Shown: positions 50,601 through 63,799 of the stretch, in pieces
How positions within the stretch are numbered: the first letter of the stretch is position 1
Layout: every line of letters begins with the position of its first letter
Source: Dipylidium caninum
Lineage: Eukaryota > Platyhelminthes > Cestoda > Cyclophyllidea > Dipylidiidae
NCBI GenBank assembly: GCA_017562135.1
Contig: QEYB01000715.1
Coordinates: forward strand, 868,001 to 932,000
Reading direction: 5' to 3'
DNA: 64,000 bases
Made by a program: the position numbers and the translations under genes
Notes under the pieces: model-generated
Told to the model about the DNA's origin: nothing
Databases searched by the model: none
What the model saw: the letters and a program-made list of their open reading frames with translations, nothing else

Positions 50601-53600
50601 GCTTTCAAAAGCGTTATCAAGAGTGGATCGACGCGTCTTCCCCAGCCCAATCAGAAACCCAAGATCATACTACCTCGCAGGGTTTGGACTTTATTTATAA
50701 ATGCGCCTAACGCTCTTTGTTATCCCATCCATTCCAACTTCCACGGCTTGAGCACATAACCGCTAGTGTTCTTTGACTAAGCCGCCATAAGATTTGCGAT
50801 GTGTGGTGTCAGTACGGGTTGGGGCTCGTCTAAGTGCCATTGGCGACAATAAAAACATGGTCAAAGCGTCCTTTCCGCGATGAATCATGTGGCAAATTTT
50901 TCTGACTTTCTCCTTGTTTGTTTCAATTTCAAACATCTACTTTTAACAGTGTTTTGATCCAAGATACTCTTCCTTTAAGGCCGTTTGGACAAGCACCAGA
51001 TGACGCTACAGTTTGTGAAGCAAAGCTGCAATCTTCTCTCTACTCATTGTGTTCAGTTTTGGCGTCTTCAAGCAGTTTGCCTTGCTGCATCGTCGAAATC
51101 CAAACGGGTCAGTTCGGAAAAGGTAGATGGTCAGCAACCACTGCCTGACGGATGTCAGGTAAGGAAATCAGAGCGAAAATAGGCTAGACCTCGTTGAACT
51201 GCTAACCTTTCCAATTCTCCATGTGATATTTCTGTTCAGATGATAAATATTGAGTTGATTCACTTGTTGACGAGCTGCATCCGTGAGGTAGTCCTACAAT
51301 TGGCACCTATTGGCACTCGGGACACTGTACTCTCTGGCTCAGCATCCACCTGTGTGCAGGAGTTTCGGTGCGCGCCCCTCTTAATCATACTTCTTTGTCC
51401 GTGTTTGTGCTCTGCCTCTCGTTTAACTCTAATTTCCCTGCTACAGGAACTGCTGTCTCGGTTTGCCCCTCGACGTCGTGCCGAGCGAAGCGCAAGCCGT
51501 GTTGAGACGCCTCTCCTATGACCTGCGAAGACACGCTATTCGGGACGTCCTCCGCTCCTCCCAAACGGGTAACCAGAAATTACTCCTGCCACTGCGTTTT
51601 CTTGATATCACGTCGAGGTTATTATTTGTTCTCTGTTTTAGCCACTGAATCGTTGCACTTTAGGGAAAAATTGGGAGGTTGAGGTTGCTGACAATGGCGG
51701 TAGCATCACACATTTAGTGAGTTGGTTGTCATTCCTTCCGTACTAGTGGTGTCTTCTACTCCCCACTGAAATTTTTCTGCTGAAGACGGATTTCCCCCCC
51801 CCCCTGCTAATTGACTTTTTACCTCTTTAAGAGAGATGACTCGGATAATTGTGCTTCACTGGACAATTTAGTATGGTCTCACTTGACGCTTCTTTTTGTT
51901 CCTTCATGTCCGCACTGCCACTTCCCCTTGTTTTTTTTGTCAATCGCGACAACCGGCCTTCCAAACGCTGACCTCGTAATGGCAGCTTCGTCTGCTAGGT
52001 GAACGCAAACGAAGGCCTACTCTTCTGTGCCAGTTTTAGTTTGAAGACGCAAAAGTATAGGACTGATGCACTTCCACTATTTTCGTATGGTACTTTCATC
52101 TGAAAAGTGAAAATTAATTTTTCTCCACGTCTGTCTTGAGTCAACATTTAAATGTGCAATCTGATCCACATATCTAGATTCCATGATATTTGTAGAATGT
52201 AGATTGTGAAAGTCTTTTTTTTTTAAATAACTGCGGCCTGTGCCCACTTCAGCCACTGGCCTACGAGAGCGTCGTGGCCGAGTCGTTGTCGCGTTGTCGG
52301 ACTCTCATGTCGCCTCGGACATCCCTGGAAAACTCCGTAAGCTCCGTTGCCACCCCTCATATTTTGGCGCGCCGTGTTGAGTGTTGCCCCTCTGCCTTCG
52401 TCAGACCTGCATTCTTGCCCTTGTAGCTGTTTGACGCACCAGACTATCAGGATCGTTTCGCCCAACTATTTTCTAACGTCATGCTGGGATTCTTGAACAC
52501 CCTCCAGTACTTGGCCGAACAAATTGAGTAAGGTTGTCCTCTCCCTTGATTTAGACAAAAACCAACAGCTTTATTCAGGCAAACTGCCCTCATATTTGTA
52601 GGTTGAAAAAATCTAACAGCTTTTATCTCCACTTTGGTAGCCTTTCGTTGTCGCGACAGACTGAGGCTGAGGATGCGCCATTCAGAGCCGAAGAGGATGA
52701 CACCGGGCCTGTGGAACCGACCGCAAATCAGGCGTCTATTCTTGCCCAAGTGAGTACTTGCGCCTTCTCCTCATTTCCCCACTCTCCTCTTTCGCGCTTT
52801 TGCAGGGTCGTTTAATCATACCCTCAACCGTTGTGCCGCGCAGCCCCTTCTCCTCCTACTCCGCTCCTCCTCTTCCTCCTCTTTAAAGATGTCCTGTGGT
52901 TAGGGTGTACAATTAGTGGATTTAGTGTTGCTTTCTAATTAGCCGCAAGTTGATAATTACATGGTCGGGACTCACTATTCGCCTAGCAAATACTGTGCTG
53001 GCTTTATACATGTTTAAGATGATCTCTCTGTGCTATTTTCGTCTCATTTCTTCTTTATCTTTCACTCCAGAACTACAAATTTTTATTCACGATTGCTATC
53101 TTTTGTTCCGGTCGATTGAACCTCTGTTAAACGTGTTTTCAATTTTATATAATTTCTTTTTAATGATTTCCCCTTTTTTCGCACCTTTACTCACGCCCTG
53201 TTTCTTTTCTGAATATCTTCTAAATACATGCGCCGTTTGTTCCGTCTCTTTGATGCTTTTTTTCTTCCGGCGCGTGGCACCACGTAACCCCGCTATGCTA
53301 ATGAATCCTCTCCGTTTCGTTTCTATGCCAATTCAGAGACTAACACTTAGCTGATTCGCTCACCCACTTCACTTCCTCTAACTCATAATGGTTTTACTAA
53401 ATTTTTCTCTTCCTTTGACCATTCCAACCTGTCGCTTCCGCGCCACAAATGGTATCAGAAGAATTCGTCACACACTAAATTTGACTCTAGTGTTCAGGAG
53501 CCTTATAGCCTACGGAACTTTATCCATTTTGCCTTGCTACTAACATTATTGAAAGAGGGAGGAGTGGTGGATCGGGAGAAAAGTCTCCTTCTGGTCCGTG

Positions 53601-56133
53601 GCGGGCACATAAGGCGTGAGACGTGGACGTGGCACCGGACAGTTGTGAAGCCTGTAAACGGTGACAGGACGTGTTGTTGAGGGAGAGTTGTGGCGCATCC
53701 ACGACTTGAAGGGATCCTCTTCACTTAGTTCTTTCTCGTGGTATAGAAATGCAAAGTTGGCATTGCATTTTCCAACCTCAGTTATTTAACCTCTACAAAA
53801 GTCACTGTTTTTTTTAAATCGCGAGTGGTGGGCCCTTACCCAGTCCATAATGCGATTCGTGTTCTTACAAGTGAAATCTCTTTCACCCTCTCTCCCTTAT
53901 TTTTTTTTCTCAACTTGGCGATTCACAGCGGATGCATCTCATTACTGGAGGGGGAGGTGGTGTCTCGTCTTGCTGGCGGAACACCTCGTGTGGAGAAGCA
54001 GCGCTCGTAGGAGAGAAATTTTTGGTCATTAGTTAGGCGTTTGCATTTGTTTGAAAGCACCCTTGATTCTTCGCCTATGCTGCCTTGAGTGATTTTCACG
54101 TGGGTGTTCTATTGTACTGTGTCCACCTGAAGACTGCCTTCATTCGACTTGACGGCATTTCCTCAAGACGACGTTGTTTTGTTGGTTTCGCCTCTAATCG
54201 GGTGCCACCTCAGTGGCAACTAATTTGCCGATTATCACGATTCTCCGATGCCTTTTGGGGTCGCATAAGGCTTCCTCATGCCATCAGGTTGCTCTTCTTA
54301 GCCCATTGTCAAAATAAGTGTTTTAGTTTGCACCGTATGTGAATTCACTTTCTTTCTGAGGTCCTTCCGTTCGTTGAGCACTTTCGTGAATTCTGCCAAC
54401 TGAGGTTCCTTTTGTTGAGCACTACCAAATTCTGCATTTTTGGGATTTCCTCTAAGCCTCTTATCTGGCCCCTCCTATCCACTTCGAACACGAAGTTTAC
54501 GCTGGGCGAGGAGAGGTGAAGTGAGTGGACAACGCACTATTCACTGACTGACACGTATCACGGGCAATTTCTTTTCTTCTTTTTGCTTACCTTCTTTATA
54601 TAGTAATCCCTTTGCTTTCCCATTGTCGTTCTGTCTTCTACTTTTGCCTTCTCCTCATTTTCAAGACGTCCTTAAAAATGAGATGTCTCTCCTACACCTG
54701 CGTCTTTCTTAAGTGTCGCGATTCGACTTCCAAACTGCTTTACTCCATGTTAAGCTGTTAATCCTAGGTGTTCTGGCAGTGATAGTCGTTTACTTGAGTT
54801 GAGCTGCAATACAGTTACTGCCTTATGTCATTGTGGATTTATGTGTGCCTCCTTTTGACTTCTAGCTTTATATCATTTTCATAAAGTTTAATATCGATCC
54901 ACTTTTTTACGAGAAACTTTGAAAACACTTTCCCCCAATTTTCTTTTCACCCTTTTGACTGTTGCTACTATTGATGTGCGCTTGTGCGAAGGAGGAATTC
55001 TCGATGCCACTCTTTAGGATGAGGTCTTCCCGGCAGCTTAAAAATAATATTGTTTTAGCCATAACTTTGGCCTCTCATTAAATTCTTTTCTTCAGAAGTA
55101 TTGGGATTACTGAATTTAGATTCAGAAACAATATTTCCTCGACGCCTGTGCCGTTCACTTAAAGATTACATCTAACGAGGACTCGGTGTTGATGGCTTGC
55201 GCAACTGCATAAGTCGTCGTTGAACCTTGTTGAATTCTTGATGCCGTAAAGTAGAATTACGTATACCCAAAAGCATCACCAAAGATTGATGTGATTTCCA
55301 GGCGCGCGGGGCCCTCCTTCTCGTGAGCAATGCCGACTGGGCGGCACGGCACGCCAACGCACACATCTTTGCCGCCTACTCGGCCGCGGGCTTTTCTAAT
55401 GTGGATGACCTGAAGTCACGTGTCACATCTGCTTGGGAGACGGCAACTGAGAAGCTCGTCCAACTCTACGTCCGTATACGTACTGCCTGGCTGTGCGAGC
55501 CATTGAGCGCGAAGAGTTATGTCAACGATAGTAGGTTTCCTTACTTATTTACTTTCAGTAGCAATTTGTGGTATCATGGTTATGTCTGTATTATACGCGC
55601 AATTTTGTTAATTCGCTGTCACGGTTTAGAATCTTTTTTGATTTTAATTGTGGATTTTTTCGTCTTTGAAAACAAATGCAAGTGTACGCTCAAATAGCAA
55701 TGGCGGCTTCTTCATTTTGTAACGACTGTATTATTTAGCCTCCAGGTGTTCGCTTATATCTGAACAGAACTGCGTTTTAATATTCTTTTACTAGGCATTT
55801 GGAGACCAAATACACTTCTGAATCAAGTGTTCCTCTCTTCAGTGTATGGAGAGTACTCATACTATTTAATACCTAGGATCTAAGTGAACTAGTTCATTTA
55901 ACTTATGCCTACTTATGTGTAGCCTCACAAAATCTGGTGAAAACGGTTCTGTGTAACCTCTCCCACATCCACGCTGAACTGGTGCTTCTTCTTGGTATTC
56001 CATTCGTGGCCAAAGTCGGTGCTGACATTGGCGATGGTGGTCATGGTGACGGACCTCTCTCCTGTGATCGCACCCCGTCAATCATGAAAGCTATCGTCGT
56101 CCAATTGTCCAACAGCATTCGAGCCCGCTCTGG
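47679..56133 (+). CDS. EXOC2: Exocyst complex component 2 (Sec5), 3' end not found in the window
   Basis: Exocyst subunit tethering secretory vesicles to the plasma membrane; its N-terminal IPT/TIG domain binds Ral in mammals. Exons: 47679-47970, 48218-48418, 48797-48893, 49132-49259, 49331-49390, 49598-49663, 49810-49955, 50023-50093, 50170-50272, 50515-50681, 50980-51158, 51240-51367, 51447-51568, 51664-51716, 52253-52336, 52427-52527, 52641-52749, 55302-55530, 55923-56133. The ATG opens with VTGISPVEGVPGTKLTLRGE, the TIG domain (to about residue 95). The Sec5 core follows: SARNVLSIMERFSFLFRLP; EYSLAINDYKRAKALF; LPLDVVPSEAQAVLRRLSYDL; ALLLVSNADWAARHA; LCNLSHIHAELV. Phases agree except that the 48797 start was preferred to 48820 to keep frame. 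The intron at 49956 appears to use a GC donor. The C-terminal exon(s) are not identified with confidence. Confidence 0.9.
51794..51804 (+). repeat. C11 homopolymer
   Basis: An uninterrupted run of cytosines in the EXOC2 intron after 51716. Length is prone to sequencing error. Confidence 0.85.
52750..55301 (+). other. 2.55 kb EXOC2 intron containing repeat copy B
   Basis: The intron is bounded by phase-0 exons that are adjacent in the family alignment. It is T-rich on the plus strand outside the repeat. Apart from the dispersed repeat at 53549-54352 I see no coding content. Confidence 0.6.
53549..54352 (-). repeat. dispersed repeat, copy B (inverted relative to copy A)
   Basis: The reverse complement of this segment matches 22900-23735 along its whole length. 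It lacks the C/T expansion and one further short simple-sequence stretch of copy A. The first bases on the plus strand (TTGAAAGAGGGAGGAG) and the last (GTGAATTCACTTTCTTTC) are the ends of similarity. The ends share only a short GAAAGA inverted match, and no target-site duplication is obvious. Relative to its host gene it has the same orientation as copy A has to the MAGUK. Confidence 0.8.
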
Positions 56134-59100
56134 GTGAGTCCACGCGTCCCAGGGCGATGACATGCCCCTTTTCCTTGTGCACTCATACCATCGCCAAGCT
56201 TCACGTTGGTGTCCATCTCAGGTCGTATTGTTCCATTAATTTCCACTTTTTAAGTGTTATATGAGTCACAGTACCGGTATACGCGGACTTGATCGCGTTT
56301 ATGCGTTTTTCTCGCTCACCTCTTGGGAAGATTTTATCTCCCTGCAGATTCACTCCCCGCTTTCCATAAAGGAGTTGGGGTTCCTGCATCCCTGTTTATA
56401 CCACAGCAGTGCAATTGCATCAATATCTGGCAAACCCTTCTCCCATAAAGTCACACATTTTCAATTTATGGTCTGCATACTGTGCAAATAAGTTGCCCTT
56501 GAAGGGGCAATAAAAATAACGACAGCAGTAGTAACAACAACTTGTCCTGCCCACTTGGGTGGCCGAGAGAGACAGTAGTAAGGCCGCAACACGATACCCC
56601 CTCTCTCATCTCTGGCACATTCATCCACCCTCTTCCTCCTCCCCATTCTTCACCCGGCCCACCCACTTGTGACAAATTTTATTAACAATGCACCAATCCT
56701 TTCGGTCCATGTCTGACGGCATGTCCCCGCCCACCTCCGCGCCCAAGCCCGTCATGGGTGGTCCCTGTGGTGGCGGTGGTTGCGGTGCTAATGTTGGTTT
56801 GTTAAATGACTGGGTTGGTTGTTTAAACCACCCTTGATTCCTCTTCCCCCACCCTCGCCCCAGCAACGCCTGCATACCTGATATGAGTTATTTTGTTGGT
56901 GCAATATTCACAGGTAAATAGCGAGTCGGTTACCCTTCCTATCTTCATTCTTGTCAGGATTTCGCATTTTTTTACATTGTTCGTTTTATTTCCTCTTCTG
57001 CGGACTGTTCTTATATCGTGTTTGCTGCAGTTTCGGCAAGCAAAAGCTTCCTACGACACACTACTATGGTCGTGAAGTGTTGCAGCTGCTCTCTCACCTC
57101 CTTCTACATTAGTCGAGCAGATTTCACATTAATCGCTTCACTCGTCATCAGGGTGGATTTCGACCCTGAGCCACATCTCCCCCCTCAACACAGCCCAATC
57201 GAGGATGAGGTGGGATGCTGCAAATCCGTTGCTGTATCTTTGTATACTTTGAAGGGACGCTGCACCCAGAATTAGGCGAGTAGTTATGTTCTCGGGTTGT
57301 CAACATGGCCTCAATCAGCGAGTGCTTCACCATAGAGAAAGATTCTAATATTCCGATGTCTTAGTATGCTTTCCTTTTTTAGATCGTAACTATCGCGTGA
57401 TGGTATTTACTGAAATTACCGGTCGTGATTTTGGTTACACAAAACCCCCCTCCGTTTTGTTAGGGAAGCGTAAAATTGAATCATGGCAGTCCACCATCTT
57501 TTTAACCTTGCATTTTGGTTCACGAGGGGTTTCTCTGATTTTTCATCACTGCGTATTGGCGGCCTTTATTAATAGTTTAAATTATACCACATCTATTTTG
57601 GTGAATAAAATGATTCACTAACTGCTTGTGAAATGATGCCACTTGACAAACCCACTTGCGTCTGTCATCCAAAATCCCCTTCAAATCCCGTCTACTCTCA
57701 CATCTTTTCTTTCCCGCCGTGCCGCCAAACTGCATTTTACAAGGCTTCGAGCCTGTCCTCTGCATCATTTTCTCGGATAGCCTTCTCCGCTGCCAGTATG
57801 AGTACCCAATTGCGCCGGCACGAATCCACTGGAGATTTTCATTCCTCTTCTTCTTCCATCTCGTCTCTCCACCTCTCTTCAGTCTCCGTGTTTGAGAACC
57901 CTGTTTGGTGCAAAGTCCACTTATTTACGTGTATAATCATGAAATTTTCAACATTGCCTGGTTAACCAGACAGACGTATTCTACAAGCGTAGGTTCTGTC
58001 CACTGTTAACTGCACTCCTTTCATGTCGACCAGATGTGCTGCGACTATGCAACGTCAGTTCCTCTTTCCTTACATCGCGCGATTTGGTTAATTCTGATCC
58101 AACCACTGGATAGCCGTAAACTACATTCTAGGCACATAGTGTATCTGTTACCCTTAACTATGCGGCTGGCGGCAGTCTCCTGTCCGTTGCTTTTTTTCTA
58201 CTTATCTTTGGAAGCAATCGAATATCTGACCTGGGGGAACCAACTTAATATTTATGAGCGTCCTCAGTAATTTTCGTTTCCCGATGGAGGCATATGTCTT
58301 CTCTTCCCCTCCTCCTTTCTCCCACCTCGGCGACGGGTCGGGTGTCGCGAATCGCCTAGACGAATGGCGGCCCCCTCTCCTCTTGAATGGCGGCGCGCCC
58401 ATCGCCACGAGGACGACATGGCTTAATGCACGCGCCATGTCGACAGCTCTCTCCCTCCTCGGGTGGCCTTGTTATTACCGAAATGCCAGGTGATGAAAAG
58501 GCCAACCTGCACCGATGAGGAGGCACACGCGCGCACGCTTGCACACATCCCATTTGTGTTTTGAAGGCGGGGAGCGAGTGGGGAAGGAGGGCGGCCCCTT
58601 TCGCCTTTTCCGCATTATCAAATGATTCACTTTTTCCTGGCAGTAGCGGTTCTTGTCATCCCCATAAAAGTCACTTCTGGTGGCGCACCTCGCGTCAAGT
58701 GCCTCTTTGCATATTGGCGGCCACCCGCAGGCAGCTTAGAAACTGAGGCCTGTGTCCATTTTGCGTTGGAGATTCACTTAAGTTCAGTACTCGACCATTA
58801 TTTCAACGAATGACGAACAGGTGTGCGCTTATTAGTGACTGTTCATCGAGATGGCTAAGCAGCTTTTCTCCCTTCTTGGTAACTCATCAACTGGTTCCCT
58901 TTTGTGGAGATTTGCGACCCTTTGACAGAAATAAGTATTTGGCTGGGGAGCAGAAGGCGAAAGAAGGAGAGCAGGCAGAGAGCTACCCACCGCTTGCCCC
59001 TCACGAGGGAGAATCCTACCATCAGGCAGGCTCGTTACCTCCTCTCTCCCTCCTCTTTCATCGTTATTTCGTTGTGGTTTAAGTCTGTTGGTTCCCCTCT

Positions 59101-62100
59101 CTTCAAGACACATTTTTCCGTCCGAAAAGGGTCAAGGCATCACGGTGCTTGTATGCCCAGTTTTACCGTCCATATAGTTCTTTGTCTGAATAAAATTTCA
59201 TTCCAGCTTTCATAGATCTGCTTTTTAACTTACTTGCGGCTTTGTCCGTTCGGTCCTTTACGCGTATGTCCGGACCTGTGGACATACTGCACTAGATGTC
59301 TCTTATGTTTTTAATTCCCATTTCTCCTCATTACGCGTCTTAACATGACTTTAGATGCTATTTTCAAGTTGTTAAGCCAAGTCAATTTAAAATGCAGCGA
59401 TGCCAGCTACTTAAAAATTTTGTCTTTGTGACTCGAAGCTCAGTCAGGCCTCTTGGGCCAGACGTTTTTACTGAACCCCTTTCTCCCGTCCGCCTCCTCT
59501 CCGTGGCCATCCCCTCGCGGTTCTAGTGCATGCCCAACCCGATTTTTCTGTCTCCTAATTGAAATGGTTCCGACCAGCCATCGTTGTTACACAGACGTTG
59601 AAGTAGGAATGAGTGATTTTGCGCCTCTGGGACTGAGGAAGGAGCAAGTGGTCGGGAATAGAGACAAAAAACGTCTCTCCCTGCCTCCCTCCCTTGCCCT
59701 GGTGGGTGTGTGGGGGTTGGGAGTCGGTGGGAATGCAGGCCAGACCTTTTGCAATTCACCAGCAACTGCAAACCACAGTCCCCATAGGGGAAGAAAAGCC
59801 TCGTAAAAATGACCAATGGTTTTTTCGCTCCCTCCTCGAGAATACTCACTGAACAAAGTTTTTTTTTTTCAAGTTTTCACTTGCTAGCACTGTTACCTTG
59901 CTCCCCGTCTTGACGTTTCAAGTCTCTCTTCTTGCCTCGTAAAACAGCCATTGCAATTTTCGGAAATTGTATAATTTTGCCAAATTTGAATGCAATACTT
60001 TTTTTGTTCCTATATCTTAAACTTTACCGTATATCTGTCCAGAACGCGTAATCAGTATCCTCTGCGCAGCCGGTGCGATTCTTTTTTCTACTGTCCAACA
60101 CAAGGTTCTTTTCCGTTGGTTTTTTGCGTCGGGCCGAGGTTTACTTGATGGCCAGCGCTCTTCTCTCATGTGGACTTATTTTCTGCGCTAATCAGAGGCA
60201 AGAACTTTTGTTTTTCATCCCCTGGGGCGTAACAATGGAACTTTACCTCTAGGCTCACCGCTGTGCTGTTGTGAGACCGCAGTTACTTCATCCTTCAACA
60301 CTTGCCCCCATCCAAAATGAGGCACAGCGATGGAAGCGACTTCCGCATACCTTTTTAACGTTTTATGCGCTTAACGCATATGCCTTGGCTCTGACCATTA
60401 GGAGATACCATATGTTCGTTTTATTGCAGTTGACTTATCCCCCACCCGAGCTCGGTTCCGCCCGTTTATGTTCAGGGCGACAGAGACGTCCACCACCTGT
60501 CGAGCCTGTGGAGGACTTCTCCGGCCCGTCCCCGGCTGTAGGGAAAAAGGTGGCGAAAGTCTTCATCATATGCACACCGGCATATTCCAAGTTTGGCCAC
60601 CTCCTCTTTGCCCCAATCGCACCCTTGATGGCTGCGCCCCTTCTCCACTCCGCGTACTCGTACTTGAATCACTCCGAAGCCTGTCTAGTGATTGGCGTTT
60701 GTCGGGTTTCAATGGGATAGGCCAAAGAGGCAGGAAGGAAGGCTGGCATCGCGGAGCCTCTTCTCCCCCCCCCCCCCCCTCCGCCTCCGAGAGAGTGGGG
60801 TTGCAAGAAGGGGCAGCGAACCGTTGCCGTTGGAAATGCGTTTCGCGAACCCGATGCATGGTTGAGTGGGCAGGCTTGATTCATTATGCACTCGTCTCAG
60901 AAATGCCGCCTATACTGCGTGCTCATGCTAGAGAATGTGGAAATTAGCATTGACGATTACTCTGAGGCTCCGAAATGTGTGTCCCTTCCGTCCTGTTCTG
61001 GTGTAATCGACCACAATGATTCCACTTTACTTCAGTCCTAATGCATTGAGATACCATTTATGTCGTCGTACGAGAAAAGTTTTGACAAAAATCGACAAAT
61101 GTCACCTTATCACTCTCCACTGGGCCCCCTTCTTCACTTTTCCTGCCGAATCCGACCCTCGAAAATACGGATTGCCTTGCTTGCCTCAAGCCATGCCATA
61201 ACTCGTACTTGTTGTACTCCATAGGCTGAAAACCTAATCGCCTAGGAACTAGTTAGCCAAGTACGAACATGAACACTTCACCACGGACTTCATCGAGTAG
61301 TTTTTTGCTATTATTTGGCTCCAACCTGTTCGGGCATTTCGCGTCATCATAGAAGTCGTGAACGTCTGCTACTCTGTTCGACGAGACTCCCCGTTAGGCA
61401 CCTCCACTTGTTAATAGTCGCTCGACATAGCCTTGGTAACCTTCGGGTAGCGTCAAATACCACAGTTTTGTTTGTCTGCGGTGGGTCCTTTTCTCCTGCG
61501 TGCACATCAGTCACCGGTCTGACGAAAAATCTTTTCTTCGCTTTTTTGTCAAACCCGTTTGAACTAGTTTGCGCTCGTGAAGCCGAGTGCTGCAATGCTG
61601 CGTTTTGTTAGACCACCAAGACCGCGATGATGATGATGCTACTCTTTTATCATAACCTGTGCTTTCTCTTGAGTGTCATGGCGGTGGAAGGGCAATGGGC
61701 GTGGCCGACTCTACCTACAGCAGCGTGCGGTGGCGTCCCGCGGCTGACAATCATCTTAGGCCTCCTTGATTAATTCCGTAAATAACACACACGCACACAG
61801 TGTCCGACACTGGGCCTTCGCGTGTGCGCCAGGTTCGATTAGGCGGGCGGGTCCGCCAAACTCGCCCTGCATCGCACCGCGCAGTAAAGGGGTTTCGCAC
61901 TCGACCCTTCTCTACCGCCTACCGTCTGGGTTGTCCTGGCGCGTCGGCTAAATGTTCTCGCGCACTATTTATTGTGCATTTGAGATAAGTGCGAATCCAG
62001 TCTCGGTCACCTGAAGGGCGTTCTATCGTCTCGTGTGAGTAAGTACATGCCCGGAGTCTCTACTGGCCTTTCCCGTGACTTCAAATCTCTTTGGTCCGCT

Positions 62101-63799
62101 TAATCGCAGAGTGTACCCTTTCGCCGCTTTCGGACGAAATGCAACGAAGTGCCTTGTGTCCCAATTCGGCTATCCACGCATTCGGGAATATACACTGTTT
62201 GTGCAAGTTTACGTTTTTCGAGCATGAAGCGCACCATTTGTCTGATAGAGAAGTCGCGAGTTTTTCCATACCGTTTTTTTTGAGGTTCCAAATTCGGTGT
62301 GCCCACGGGGCCGGGGGTGTCGGCGAAACCGTAACTCTGACGTTACGTTGATAAGGCCGTTTTCCCGCTTCCACGACCCACGAATAGGCCTCAGATTTTG
62401 TTTTAGATTCAGGTTAAAAATAGAGAATGTGCTTGCTGACTCTTCAAACTGCTGTAGTGCATTGTCTTTGTGAGAGCTTGTTTTCGTTTTCACTCGCCTC
62501 CTCACCCCGGGAACCATCACCCAGTGGTCCCTTGGGGACCACAATTTTCGGATCTAAAGCTGTGCCTTTACATCTGCTCCACTTGTTTAAAATAATGACG
62601 TTTTGAGATGTTGAGGGAAACAACCGCAACATTTTACTCTGTCTTCTCTAGAGACGCAGTGGACAATGCGACGGACCGTGACGCGCCGAAAGAAAATGTA
62701 AAACTTGTGCTTTAATTTACTCGAACTCATAATCTCGGGTGACTCGCTGGAAAATGCTCTCGTCTCCTTGGAGTGAGTTCTTCTTCTCTCCCCTATGGAA
62801 GAACAGACGCAACTACTGTTGTGCCTATTTCCACCTCCCCCGTCTTTCTCCAGTTGCCTGGCGATGTTGCCATTGTGGATGACACTGCTTATTTGCCACC
62901 ACGCCTAATGTAAATTGTTTGCTTAGCATTCTATCCATCTCCGTGGTGGCCTGTCGCCTTAAATGCCCTAACAAGGAGGTGGTTCTACCTTTTAACAGAT
63001 TAACTCTGTCTGTGTTCCCCTTCTGCTGGTGCTCATAGTGCATGAGCCGCCTTTGATCCCCCTTGAGTAGGAATTTTAACTTTTAAAACCTATTAGCCGT
63101 CCTCGTGCCTGGTTTATCTCTTCCCCTATTAAACTACTTCTCTTAACACTACCCATCCTTTGCGGTTGCCTCTCTTGCACAAGGTCAGGATGCCCCGGGT
63201 CTTGTTCACCCTTTTTCTTCTATCTACTCCGCATGAACGGGACGAGACGAGGAGGATTTTGTGTTGGACGCCTCGGGTATTACGACGCAGTTGTGGGTTG
63301 ACGTGCGAAACGTAATTGATATCGTCGTTTTATTCTCCGACTTACCAGATTCACACTGCGTCTAGTCCTCCCACAGTGGTCATATGCATTTAATCTTTCA
63401 TTATCTCTTTTTCCTCCACAAACAGTGGTCTGTGAATCCCGGTTGTTCTCTGCAGTCCGCTTACACGATTGATTGTGCATGGTAATTTATTTGTAAACAG
63501 CCAAATGGGTGTGGTGACGCCTTCCTGTAACCAATCTGTGCGGGAGCTTGGGCATCATTATCCTTTGTCCAAGATGTATTCCATCTCGGATTTTACTGGG
63601 GGGCGTGTGTTTACTACCCCGTGGGTGCACGAGATGCGTACACCTACTTCGGGGTGAATCTGCCGACTACCGCGCCTCCCCACCCACTGACCACACGGCT
63701 GCTCCGTTCGCCTGTTATTTCATCTTCAGCACCCAGTTTTGTCTCAGCGCACCGGGCATACTGACAACAATGGCGATAATATTTTGACTTTAATTACAG
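56134..63799 (+). other. 7.7 kb downstream of last certain EXOC2 exon; no gene recognised
   Basis: It begins with a good GTGAGT donor, so it starts as EXOC2 intron. The sequence is T-rich on the plus strand like other EXOC2 introns, with GC-rich patches near 58.3-59.8 and 60.4-60.9 kb. I checked the longer frames on both strands and recognised none. A missing EXOC2 exon or a small unrelated gene could be hidden here. Confidence 0.45.
60765..60779 (+). repeat. C15 homopolymer
   Basis: Fifteen consecutive cytosines. This is a potential length-polymorphic site and a frequent place for assembly error. Confidence 0.85.

Noticed and set aside
61825..61860. tRNA B-box-like AGGTTCGATTAGG
   Set aside because: No A-box or cloverleaf can be drawn upstream; it is an isolated match.
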